This document shows, piece after piece, positions 22,940-29,859 of a stretch of 44,544 bases of DNA. The notes under the pieces were generated by a model, which saw nothing but the letters and a program-made list of their open reading frames with translations, had not been told where the DNA came from and searched no databases. Both the position numbers and the translations under genes were made by a program. Origin of the DNA: an uncultured Clostridia bacterium (GTDB lineage: Bacteria > Bacillota > Clostridia > Oscillospirales > CAG-272); the NCBI GenBank assembly GCA_947627475.1, contig CANQWE010000010.1, forward strand, positions 1 to 44,544, in the 5' to 3' direction. The first letter of the stretch is position 1. Each line of letters opens with the position of its first letter.

Positions 22940-23518
22940 TTATGAATTTGCTTGCAGCCGTACAATAACGCCCGATTTATGCAGTACCAGCATGATGGCG
23001 GGAATTAAGATTAACTGGATTACAATGCCCGGCCAGGCGGTAATAAAAGAAGAAGCAAGAAAAGCGTGCATGGTAAGGGGATTTTCAGTTCCCATAAGCA
23101 GAATCCACTTAATCAGCCCGGCCACAAGCCGGCCTGCAAGCATAGCGGGGATCAGGGAAAAATAGACGGGAAAAACGCCCTTTTTATATGCAAAGACTTT
23201 TGCATATAAAAGTCCGCAGATTGCGCCGTATACGCATAGCTCTCCCATCATGGAAAATCCTGCGGGGTACATAACGGGCATGCTGGTAATGGCGGAGGAA
23301 ATCAATGGCAGGGTGACGCCGACAGCGGCTCCCCACGTCCACCCACACAATAAGCCGCACAAGAATACAGGCAGATGCATGGGCAGAAAGATCTGTCCGG
23401 AGAAACTGATTCCCGGCAGGTGAAACAGTTGGGGTAGTAAGATCCCTACAGCTAGGCACATGGCAGCGGTACACAGCCGCATCGCGCTGGATTTTGGTTT
23501 GGTTTTCACATTTTCCAT
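22940..23518 (-). CDS. ECF transporter S component, substrate unassigned
   Basis: A 192-residue membrane protein with about six hydrophobic helices. The block LPMHLPVFLCGLLCGWTWGAAVGVTLP (split over residues ~45-72) followed by SSAITSMPVMYPAGFSMMGELCVYGAICG is typical of small ECF S components, the substrate-binding subunit that docks on a shared EcfAAT energiser. Family resemblance is closest, in my judgement, to pantothenate-type and related unassigned S components, not to FolT or BioY. The energiser genes are not in the window. GGAG lies about 9 bases before the ATG. Expression should depend on the structured leader at 23519-23648. Confidence 0.8.
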   Translation of the reverse strand: MENVKTKPKSSAMRLCTAAMCLAVGILLPQLFHLPGISFSGQIFLPMHLPVFLCGLLCGWTWGAAVGVTLPLISSAITSMPVMYPAGFSMMGELCVYGAICGLLYAKVFAYKKGVFPVYFSLIPAMLAGRLVAGLIKWILLMGTENPLTMHAFLASSFITAWPGIVIQLILIPAIMLVLHKSGVIVRLQANS

Positions 23519-23648
23519 TTGCGTTACTCCTTAAAATAAAAATCCACAGGTGTCTTTCTTAAAGACACCTGTGGTATCCAAATGCATTGTGGGACTAGGA
23601 TTGCTGCACCGGCTTCTGCCGCATCTTTTTCTCCAGAAAAAGGAATGC
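23519..23648 (-). promoter_or_regulatory. Structured leader with intrinsic terminator (candidate riboswitch)
   Basis: From the predicted transcription start (~23648) to the gene there are about 130 bases holding, in order: a bulged hairpin (23621-23648, GCAT/ATGC outside CTTTTT/AAAAAG); CGGC-AGAA-GCCG (23610-23621); a possible long-range pairing GGT...AATCC (23598-23610) with GGATACC (23573-23579); and a perfect 14-bp terminator (23544-23574) with a strong U-run ending just before the ribosome binding site. The long-range pairing shares two bases with the terminator stem, so the two compete. I do not recognise the class. Confidence 0.65.
23544..23574 (-). terminator. Leader terminator ahead of the ECF S-component gene
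   Basis: Stem CCACAGGTGTCTTT with its exact complement around a 3-base loop, followed on the minus strand by ATTTTTATTTT and then AAGGAG. Its place inside the leader implies transcription attenuation. Confidence 0.88.
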
Positions 23649-23654
23649 TTTTGT

Positions 23655-23683
23655 ATTGTACCGGAAAATTTTCTCTTTGTCAA
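23655..23683 (-). promoter_or_regulatory. Promoter of the ECF S-component gene
   Basis: TTGACA (23678-23683), 17-bp spacer, TACAAT (23655-23660) on the minus strand. The stretch from here to the SDR gene (23684-23798) shows nothing else. Confidence 0.85.
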
Positions 23684-23798
23684 GAAGAAAAATCCAGTCT
23701 TTATTCTAAAAGTACAGATACTGCGGAAAGGTTTGTTTTTTGTTAAATGCGCCCGGTACGCCCGGACTCGTTCGCATCAAGCAAGAGGGGGATAATAT

Positions 23799-24575
23799 TC
23801 AACGCTGGATTCCCTGCTGCTTCAGCCAGATTTTCATCACCCATCTTTGGGGAATGATTTTAGACAATACATGGGTAGCCTTGACATACAGGCCATATAC
23901 AGATATATCTTTTCCTTTTTCTGCATCAGACAACGCTTTCCGCGCTACTGCATCGGGCAGTACCATTCCATAAAAATTGCGGGTTCCTTTTTTTGCTCCG
24001 ATCACGGCACGGTCAAATAAGTCAGTTTTCATCCAACCGGGACACACAGCTGTTGCGCTGATTCCTGCTTCTTTCAATTCCACATTCAATGCCCTTGTGT
24101 AGTTTCGGATAAATGTCTTTGTCGAACTGTAAATATTTTGATAGGGCAGGGGAAAGAACGACGCTTGGGAGGAGATGTTGATGATATGGCATCCCTTTCC
24201 CATATAAGGAATGCATACCAGCCCCAGCGCTACTACCGCACTGATATTCAGGTCGATCATGTTTAAGGACTCTTCCATGCTGATATCCCCGTAAGAGCAA
24301 AACTTGGCAAAACCGGCGTTATTGACAAGGTACTTAACTGTTGCACCCCTTTTCTCCAATTCTGTGGCAATATGCTTTATATTTTCACGATCTGTTAAAT
24401 CCATGGAAAAGGTCCGAATTTTTTCTCCCAGCTCCTGTACCGTCTGTTCCAGCTTTTTGTGATCGCGGGCGATAGCCCAAATTTCAGAGATCTCCGGCTT
24501 CGCTGCCAACAATTTAGCAAATTCTTTTCCAAAACCTTTGTTGGCGCCTGTCACGATTGCGATCTGTTTGTTCAT
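23799..24575 (-). CDS. SDR family NAD(P)-dependent oxidoreductase
   Basis: A 258-residue short-chain dehydrogenase: IAIVTGANKGFGKEFAKLL (cofactor site), VNNAGFA, and the catalytic Ser and YSSTK (INISSQASFF, NIYSSTKTF). The closest annotated relatives are general-purpose SDRs of the YqjQ/DltE kind, so the substrate is unknown. The C-terminal ~40 residues (SKIIPQRWVMKIWLKQQ) form an amphipathic, basic tail that might touch the membrane. ATG at 24575 has GAGGAG about 8 bases upstream; the in-frame GTG at 24584 overlaps it. It seems to stand alone. Confidence 0.88.
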   Translation of the reverse strand: MNKQIAIVTGANKGFGKEFAKLLAAKPEISEIWAIARDHKKLEQTVQELGEKIRTFSMDLTDRENIKHIATELEKRGATVKYLVNNAGFAKFCSYGDISMEESLNMIDLNISAVVALGLVCIPYMGKGCHIINISSQASFFPLPYQNIYSSTKTFIRNYTRALNVELKEAGISATAVCPGWMKTDLFDRAVIGAKKGTRNFYGMVLPDAVARKALSDAEKGKDISVYGLYVKATHVLSKIIPQRWVMKIWLKQQGIQR

Positions 24576-24695
24576 TGCATTCACTCCTCTGGCAGGTTTA
24601 CAAATTTGTTCCTATAAGCATATTAGCCAAAAAGCAGCGTCCTATTCGGCGAGTATTACCCTGTCCGTCTGCAAGCCTGCTATCAATCAATGGCC

Positions 24696-25673
24696 TCATA
24701 AAGCGGGCGGTTTCTGGCCGGTACATCGTATTCCCTGAAAGGAGTCTCTCCGATACAGTTCCTTATCGATGTCATTGGAAACGGCTGTTTTTCGCCTGCA
24801 CCACAGCGGCGCCGCCAGCACATCCGCCGGCGCGTCTCCCGTGACCCGGGCAATGACCGTCTGGGGTGGGAAGCATTCGATCTGGTCGCATATGATATTC
24901 ACATATTCCGCCTGCTCCATCGGCGTGTAGGCACCTTGCTTATAGAGATCGTACAGGGGAGTCCCCTGCAGCACATGCAAAAGATGCAGCTTGACCATGT
25001 CCGGGGCCAGGTTTGCTACGGCCCGGGCCGATGCCGTCATATCTTCCTTCTTTTCCCCCGGCAGGCCGTTGATCAAATGAATACAGATACTGATGTCGCC
25101 GCCTGCATCCCGCAGCCGGCTGTAGCCCTCTAAAAAGTCATTATAGGAATGACCGCGGTTGATGCGTTCTGCCGTATCGTCGTGGATCGTCTGCAGCCCA
25201 AGCTCCACTAAAAGAGAGATTTTTTCGGCAGTTTCTGCAAGAAGGGATATTACCTCCGGATCCAGGCAGTCTGGACGGGTAGCGATGGCCAGCATGACAG
25301 CCCCGGGAAGGCTGGCTGCTTCCGTGTATATACGGCGCAGCGTGTCTATCGGGGCGTACGTGTTGGTATGGGCCTGGAGATAGGGGATATATTTGGTGCA
25401 GTTCCATTTTTTCTGCATGGCAGCAATGCCTGCGGTATATTGCCGGTATAGTCCGGCGCCTCCCTGGGCAGCGCCGGAACCGTCCAGGCAATAGATACAG
25501 CCGCCCACCCCGCATGTGCCGTCTATATTGGGACAAGTGAAGCCAGCGTCCAGGGGGACGCGGCCGCATTTTTCACCAAAACGCCGGCGCAGATAATAGT
25601 CGAAGGTGTAGTATCGCTTGTTGCTGTCACTGTAAGGAAAGGGATTGCTTTCCGCCTGCGTCTTTTTTTTCAT
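24696..25673 (-). CDS. Radical SAM protein of the TIGR01212 (YtqA-like) family
   Basis: A 325-residue protein starting PYSDSNKRYYTFDYYLRRRF, with the cluster motif of this family at C47, C59 and C62 (FTCPNIDGTC, GGCIYC), then LQAHTNTYAP, IATRPDCL, VELGLQTIHDDTAERINRGH and LHLLHVLQGTPLYDLY. The family binds [4Fe-4S] and S-adenosylmethionine; relatives have been linked to RNA modification, but I cannot assign the reaction. The C-terminus (after VTGDAP) is normal for the group. ATG at 25673 is preceded by GAGGAGGGCT. It lies directly downstream of the ileS terminator. Confidence 0.9.
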   Translation of the reverse strand: MKKKTQAESNPFPYSDSNKRYYTFDYYLRRRFGEKCGRVPLDAGFTCPNIDGTCGVGGCIYCLDGSGAAQGGAGLYRQYTAGIAAMQKKWNCTKYIPYLQAHTNTYAPIDTLRRIYTEAASLPGAVMLAIATRPDCLDPEVISLLAETAEKISLLVELGLQTIHDDTAERINRGHSYNDFLEGYSRLRDAGGDISICIHLINGLPGEKKEDMTASARAVANLAPDMVKLHLLHVLQGTPLYDLYKQGAYTPMEQAEYVNIICDQIECFPPQTVIARVTGDAPADVLAAPLWCRRKTAVSNDIDKELYRRDSFQGIRCTGQKPPAL

Positions 25674-25693
25674 AGCCCTCCTCGGCAATTTTG

Positions 25694-25728
25694 AAAAAGG
25701 GGGACCGCTTTTTAAAAAGAGTCCCCCT
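25694..25728 (-). terminator. ileS terminator
   Basis: AGGGGGAC (25698-25705) pairs with GTCCCCCT (25721-25728), with an inner CTTTTT/AAAAAG stem. On the minus strand it runs into TTTTC. It starts 6 bp past the ileS stop. Confidence 0.85.
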
Positions 25729-25733
25729 CTTTA

Positions 25734-28700
25734 TTACTTCATTCGACGAATAGATATGGTAGCCTTTTCTCCGTTGATATTCCATTCTTTTGCAGCTTCT
25801 GCTGTGCCTTCTGCTGAGAAGGACAGTGCGTCGCATAGCACTGCTTCCCGGAACGCAGCAGAGTCTTGAGAGAGAATCTCCTGGATTTTTTCGCTTCCGG
25901 TGATTGTAACGGCGATGTGATCCATTACGTCAAAGTCTGCGTCTTTGCGCATGGTCTGGACCTTGGAAATCACTTCACGAACAAATCCTTCCCGGATCAG
26001 TTCTTCTGTGAGTACCGTACACAGTGCAACGGTAATACCCATATCGGCAGCGGAATAATAGCCTTCCTTTTGCTGCACATCAATAAGCAGGTCTTCTTTG
26101 GACAGTTCTACGGCTGTATCTCCGACAGCAAAGCGAAGCGTGCCTTCCGTTTCCAGCTGTTCCATGGCGGCGTTGCCGTCCAGCTCGGTTAAACACTGGC
26201 GGATCTGTCCGAGTACTTTTCCGTATTTGGGACCTACTGTTTTGAGCTGGGGCTTGAAACTGTAAGAGGACAGTGCGGACACATCTGCTGTAAAGACCGC
26301 GTCCTTCACATTCAGCTCATCCTTTACGATATCCTTGTAAAAGTCGCTGACGGTGCGGTCTGTCTTTACGTAGATCGCAGACAGGGGCTGCCGGTTTTTG
26401 ATGTTGGCGGCATTTCTTGCATTGCGGCCAAGGGTGACAACATTCAGGATAAATTCCATGTTGTCTTCCAGTTCAGGATCGATACGGGCGGCCTCCCACC
26501 CAGGGAAATCACACAGATGTACGCTGATAGGCGCTGCTTTGTCTATTGTGCAAACCAGGTTCCGATAGATGTCCTCCGCCATAAAGGGAAGCATCGGCGC
26601 GGCGGCTTTTGCCGTTTCCACCAGCACATGGTATAGGGTCATATAAGCAGCGATTTTGTCGTCGCTTAGTTCGCTTGCCCAGAACCGTTCCCGGCTTCTG
26701 CGCACATACCAGTTGGAAAGCGCGTCAATGAAGGAAGAAAGGTATTTTGCAGCTTCGGGAATCCGATAGGAAGCCAGATTTTCGTCGATACCCCGGATCA
26801 TGGTGTTCAGTCGGGACAGGATAAACCGGTCCATTACGGTGAGGCTGCAGTCATCCAGCTTATATTTTGTGGGATCGAAGGAGTCGATATTGGCGTACAG
26901 CACCCAGAATGCATAGGTGTTCTGCAGGGTGCCCATCACTTTTCGCTGGCCTTCGGTTACGGCGCGGTCGCTGAACCGAGAGGGAAGCCAGGGGGCGGAG
27001 TTTGTATAGAAATACCAACGGATGGCGTCGGCGCCATGAGTTTCCAGTGCCTGGAAAGGATCTACGGCATTGCCCTTGGATTTGGACATTTTTTGCCCGT
27101 CTTCGTCTTGTACCAATCCCAGCACAATAACATTTTTATAGGGAGCCTTGTCAAACAGAAGAGTGGAGATAGCGAGTAGGGAATAGAACCAACCCCGTGT
27201 CTGGTCCACTGCCTCCGAAATAAAGTCGGCGGGGAACTGGGCCTCAAATAGTTCTTTGTTTTCAAAGGGATAGTGGTGCTGGGCAAAAGGCATGGCGCCG
27301 GAGTCGAACCAGCAGTCGATCACTTCCGGAACCCGGGTCATTTCGCCGCCGCATTGGGGACACTTCAGTTTTACCGCATCGATATAAGGACGATGCAATT
27401 CAATATCTTCCGGGCAGTTGTCTGACATTTGCCGCAGTTCTTCGATACTGCCGATGCTGTGACGGTGGCCGCAGGAGCATTCCCAGATATTGAGGGGCGT
27501 TCCCCAATACCGATTGCGGCTAATGCCCCAGTCCTGCACGTTTTCCAGCCAGTCTCCGAACCGACCTTCGCCGATGGATTTCGGAATCCAATTGACTGTT
27601 TTATTGTTGGCGACGAGGCGGTCCTTTACTGCAGTCATTTTGATAAACCAGCTGTCTCTTGCATAATAGATCAGCGGCGTATCACAGCGCCAGCAGTGGG
27701 GATAGCTGTGTTCGAACAGGGGGGCGGAGTACAGCAATCCCAGTTCCTCCAGCCGGCGCAATACCAGCTTATCCGCGTCTTTTACAAATACGCCGGGCCA
27801 CTCTGTCTCGGCGGTCATCTCTCCTTTGGAATCTACCAACTGTACAAAGGGAAGTCCGTAAGCCCGTCCTACTCTTGCGTCGTCTTCACCAAAGGCCGGC
27901 GCGGTATGGACGACGCCTGTACCGTCTTCCATCGTAACGTAGTCGTCACAGGTAACGTACCAACACTTTTCCTTGGGCGTGACAAACCGGAAGAGAGGCT
28001 CGTATTCTGTATATTCCAGGGATTTTCCCGTCATGGTTTCCAAAATGGTGTATTCCCCTTCGCCCAGTACCTTGTCGGCAAGGGCCCGGGCCAGAATAAA
28101 CACTTCGCCACCTTTATTTGCCCGGATATATTCCGCATCTGGATTGACGCACAGAGCCACGTTGGAGGGCAATGTCCAGGGGGTGGTGGTCCACACCAAA
28201 AATGCCGCGTCTTCGCCCACTACAGGCATTTTTACAATGGCGGAGCGTTCTTTTATGTCTTTATATCCCTGAGCAACTTCGTGAGAGGAAAGGGGAGTAC
28301 CGCAGCGGGGACAGTAGGGTACGATCTTAAACCCCTTGTACAGAAGTCCCTTATCCCAGATCTGCTTCAGCGCCCACCATTCTGATTCGATATAAGTATT
28401 ATGGTAGGTTACATAAGGATTGTCCATGTCGGCCCAAAATCCTACCGTGCCGGAGAAGTCCTCCCACATGCCCTTGTATTTCCATACCGATTCCTTGCAC
28501 TTTTCGATAAAGGGTGCGATGCCGTATTCCTCAATCTGCTCTTTCCCGTTGATACCAAGCAGCTTTTCCACTTCCAGCTCCACTGGCAGGCCGTGGGTGT
28601 CCCATCCGGCTTTGCGGGGCACATTGCAGCCTTTCATAGCGTGGTACCGGGGAATCATATCCTTAATGACCCGGGTGAGCACGTGGCCGATGTGGGGCTT

Positions 28701-28856
28701 GCCGTTTGCGGTTGGCGGGCCGTCGTAGAAGGTATAGCTGGGAAGGCCCCGGCGTTCTTCCATGCTTTTTTCAAAGATTTTGTTTTCTTTCCAGAAAGCG
28801 AGCGTTTCCCGTTCGCGGTCTACAAAACGCAGGTCTGTTGGCACTTTTTTGTACAT
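25734..28856 (-). CDS. ileS: Isoleucyl-tRNA synthetase
   Basis: A 1040-residue class I synthetase with HIGH at 55-58 (GKPHIGHVLTR), the editing-domain region (~200-400, VWTTTPWTLPSNVALCVNP, DDYVTMEDGTGVVHTAPAFG), WFDSGAMPFAQHHYP, and KMSKS at ~589-593 (DGQKMSKSKGNAVDP). The length and the C-terminal part without a zinc-binding end point to the type 2 (eukaryote-like) IleRS, whose members are often poorly inhibited by mupirocin; this last point is inference. It charges tRNA-Ile. Expression is controlled by the T-box leader at 28911-29137. The nearest AGG to the ATG is 13 bases away. Confidence 0.97.
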   Translation of the reverse strand: MYKKVPTDLRFVDRERETLAFWKENKIFEKSMEERRGLPSYTFYDGPPTANGKPHIGHVLTRVIKDMIPRYHAMKGCNVPRKAGWDTHGLPVELEVEKLLGINGKEQIEEYGIAPFIEKCKESVWKYKGMWEDFSGTVGFWADMDNPYVTYHNTYIESEWWALKQIWDKGLLYKGFKIVPYCPRCGTPLSSHEVAQGYKDIKERSAIVKMPVVGEDAAFLVWTTTPWTLPSNVALCVNPDAEYIRANKGGEVFILARALADKVLGEGEYTILETMTGKSLEYTEYEPLFRFVTPKEKCWYVTCDDYVTMEDGTGVVHTAPAFGEDDARVGRAYGLPFVQLVDSKGEMTAETEWPGVFVKDADKLVLRRLEELGLLYSAPLFEHSYPHCWRCDTPLIYYARDSWFIKMTAVKDRLVANNKTVNWIPKSIGEGRFGDWLENVQDWGISRNRYWGTPLNIWECSCGHRHSIGSIEELRQMSDNCPEDIELHRPYIDAVKLKCPQCGGEMTRVPEVIDCWFDSGAMPFAQHHYPFENKELFEAQFPADFISEAVDQTRGWFYSLLAISTLLFDKAPYKNVIVLGLVQDEDGQKMSKSKGNAVDPFQALETHGADAIRWYFYTNSAPWLPSRFSDRAVTEGQRKVMGTLQNTYAFWVLYANIDSFDPTKYKLDDCSLTVMDRFILSRLNTMIRGIDENLASYRIPEAAKYLSSFIDALSNWYVRRSRERFWASELSDDKIAAYMTLYHVLVETAKAAAPMLPFMAEDIYRNLVCTIDKAAPISVHLCDFPGWEAARIDPELEDNMEFILNVVTLGRNARNAANIKNRQPLSAIYVKTDRTVSDFYKDIVKDELNVKDAVFTADVSALSSYSFKPQLKTVGPKYGKVLGQIRQCLTELDGNAAMEQLETEGTLRFAVGDTAVELSKEDLLIDVQQKEGYYSAADMGITVALCTVLTEELIREGFVREVISKVQTMRKDADFDVMDHIAVTITGSEKIQEILSQDSAAFREAVLCDALSFSAEGTAEAAKEWNINGEKATISIRRMK

Positions 28857-28910
28857 GATCGTCCATGCCTTTCTCTATTTTTTTGAAAATTTTTGTGCAG
28901 GAAAATAAAG

Positions 28911-28938
28911 AAAAATCCCCTTGCCGCAAGGCAAGGGG
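28911..28938 (-). terminator. Terminator of the ileS T-box
   Basis: CCCCTTGCC and GGCAAGGGG form a 9-bp stem around a 4-base loop, followed by ATTTTTC on the minus strand. Confidence 0.9.
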
Positions 28939-29137
28939 AACCCTTACAAACCACCTGCATACTGACATATGCGCCCGGGGTAACGGCCGGGCACCGGCGC
29001 GGGCTACTGTTGTTCGCCCTGCGGCTCGGGAGTGATTTTCGCAAAAAGTTCAGATGTCGGACTTGCACTGCCTCCAACTCGCTGGGATCTGTAAAATCTT
29101 TTACTACTGTCTCCGTCATAGCCTTTATATACTTATA
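28911..29137 (-). promoter_or_regulatory. T-box leader of ileS
   Basis: On the minus strand the leader opens with GACGGAGACAGTAGT (29103-29117), typical of Stem I. It then has CAGCGAGTTGGAGG and GCAGTGCAAGTC, matching the distal Stem I loop and bulge. It continues with a GAGC-rich Stem II region and GGCCGTTAC, as in Stem IIA/B. Next is AGGTGGTTT (28948-28956), whose TGGT would pair with the ACCA end of tRNA-Ile. It ends in the terminator at 28911-28938. A candidate specifier codon ATC sits at 29086-29088. Uncharged tRNA-Ile would favour antitermination. Confidence 0.85.
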
Positions 29138-29143
29138 TAAAAT

Positions 29144-29172
29144 AGTATAGCATGACTTGTATTTTTTGTCAA
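29144..29172 (-). promoter_or_regulatory. ileS promoter
   Basis: TTGACA (29167-29172), 17-bp spacer, TATACT (29144-29149) on the minus strand, just ahead of the T-box. Confidence 0.88.
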
Positions 29173-29205
29173 GAGGGAGCAGATATGTTTCTATAAAATA
29201 GGTTG

Positions 29206-29258
29206 TATGATCACAATCCCCCGTCTCGCCTACGGCAAGACGGGGGATTGTGATCATA
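29206..29258. repeat. Long perfect hairpin between divergent ileS and ptsH promoters
   Basis: Arms 29206-29226 and 29238-29258 match over 21 bp without error; the loop holds a further GCC/GGC pairing. It is 34 bp upstream of the ileS -35 box and far from ptsH. No gene ends here and no clear U-run follows on either strand. The following stretch, 29259-29416, is AT-rich and shows nothing else. Confidence 0.8.
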
Positions 29259-29416
29259 ATACTGACAATTTTAGAAATATACAAAAGGCAGTTTCACAGT
29301 CAATTTTTATGTATTTTTAAAGTAGTACTTTCAAATGCAAAATAGCTGAAAAAACACTTTTTTCCTTTATTTTTTTTATAAAACGAATCCAAATTTCAGA
29401 ATTTATGGAAAAGCCC

Positions 29417-29445
29417 TTGATTTTACGCATTTTGTTTGCTATAAT
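29417..29445 (+). promoter_or_regulatory. ptsH promoter
   Basis: TTGATT (29417-29422), 17-bp spacer, perfect TATAAT (29440-29445). The leader to the start codon is about 58 bases. Confidence 0.8.
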
Positions 29446-29509
29446 GTAGCGGTAAACAGCCGTATGACACCATTTCGGCAATTTTATTTAAAGTTCGGGA
29501 GTATGGACT

Positions 29510-29773
29510 ATGCTATCACGCGAAGTAACTATAAAGAACAATGTAGGCCTGCATGCCAGACCGGCCACCTTTTTTATCCAAAAAGCGAACTCCTATAAAA
29601 GCGCAATTTGGGTGGAAAGAGAAGACCGCAGAATCAATGCGAAGAGTCTGCTGGGCGTTTTGTCTCTGGGCATCGTTAAGGGGATGAATATTACGATCAT
29701 TGCTGATGGTGCAGATGAAGAAGAAGCAGTAGAGGGCCTTGCTGCGCTGATCGACACAGGGTTCACAGAGTAA
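29510..29773 (+). CDS. ptsH: HPr phosphocarrier protein
   Basis: An 87-residue HPr with both regulatory residues in their standard places: His15 in GLHARPAT, which takes phosphate from enzyme I, and Ser46 in NAKSLLGVLSLGI, the HPr-kinase site used in catabolite control in Firmicutes. Presence of both argues for true HPr rather than a Crh-like paralog. No ptsI or EII gene adjoins it. GGGAG lies 8 bases before the ATG. A terminator follows, so it is monocistronic. Confidence 0.93.
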   Translation: MLSREVTIKNNVGLHARPATFFIQKANSYKSAIWVEREDRRINAKSLLGVLSLGIVKGMNITIIADGADEEEAVEGLAALIDTGFTE

Positions 29774-29791
29774 TTTCAATAGATCATAGCG

Positions 29792-29815
29792 GCCGCCCGT
29801 TTGGGGCGGCTTTTT
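29792..29815 (+). terminator. ptsH terminator
   Basis: GCCGCCC-GTTTG-GGGCGGC followed by TTTTT, 19 bp past the stop. Confidence 0.92.
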
Positions 29816-29859
29816 GCATACGGTTAAAAAGGGCCGGTATTGCGGATGGGAGGGCACGT

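Noticed and set aside
23519..23648. THF (folT-type) riboswitch
   Set aside because: GGAG and a later AATGCAT superficially resemble the THF class, but the closing CTCC arm and the conserved internal loops are missing.
27429..28385. Rightward 318-codon ORF over ileS
   Set aside because: Antisense shadow; ileS is unmistakable.
28820..29284. Leftward 154-codon ORF ahead of ileS
   Set aside because: It spans the promoter, T-box and terminator, which explain this stretch as RNA.
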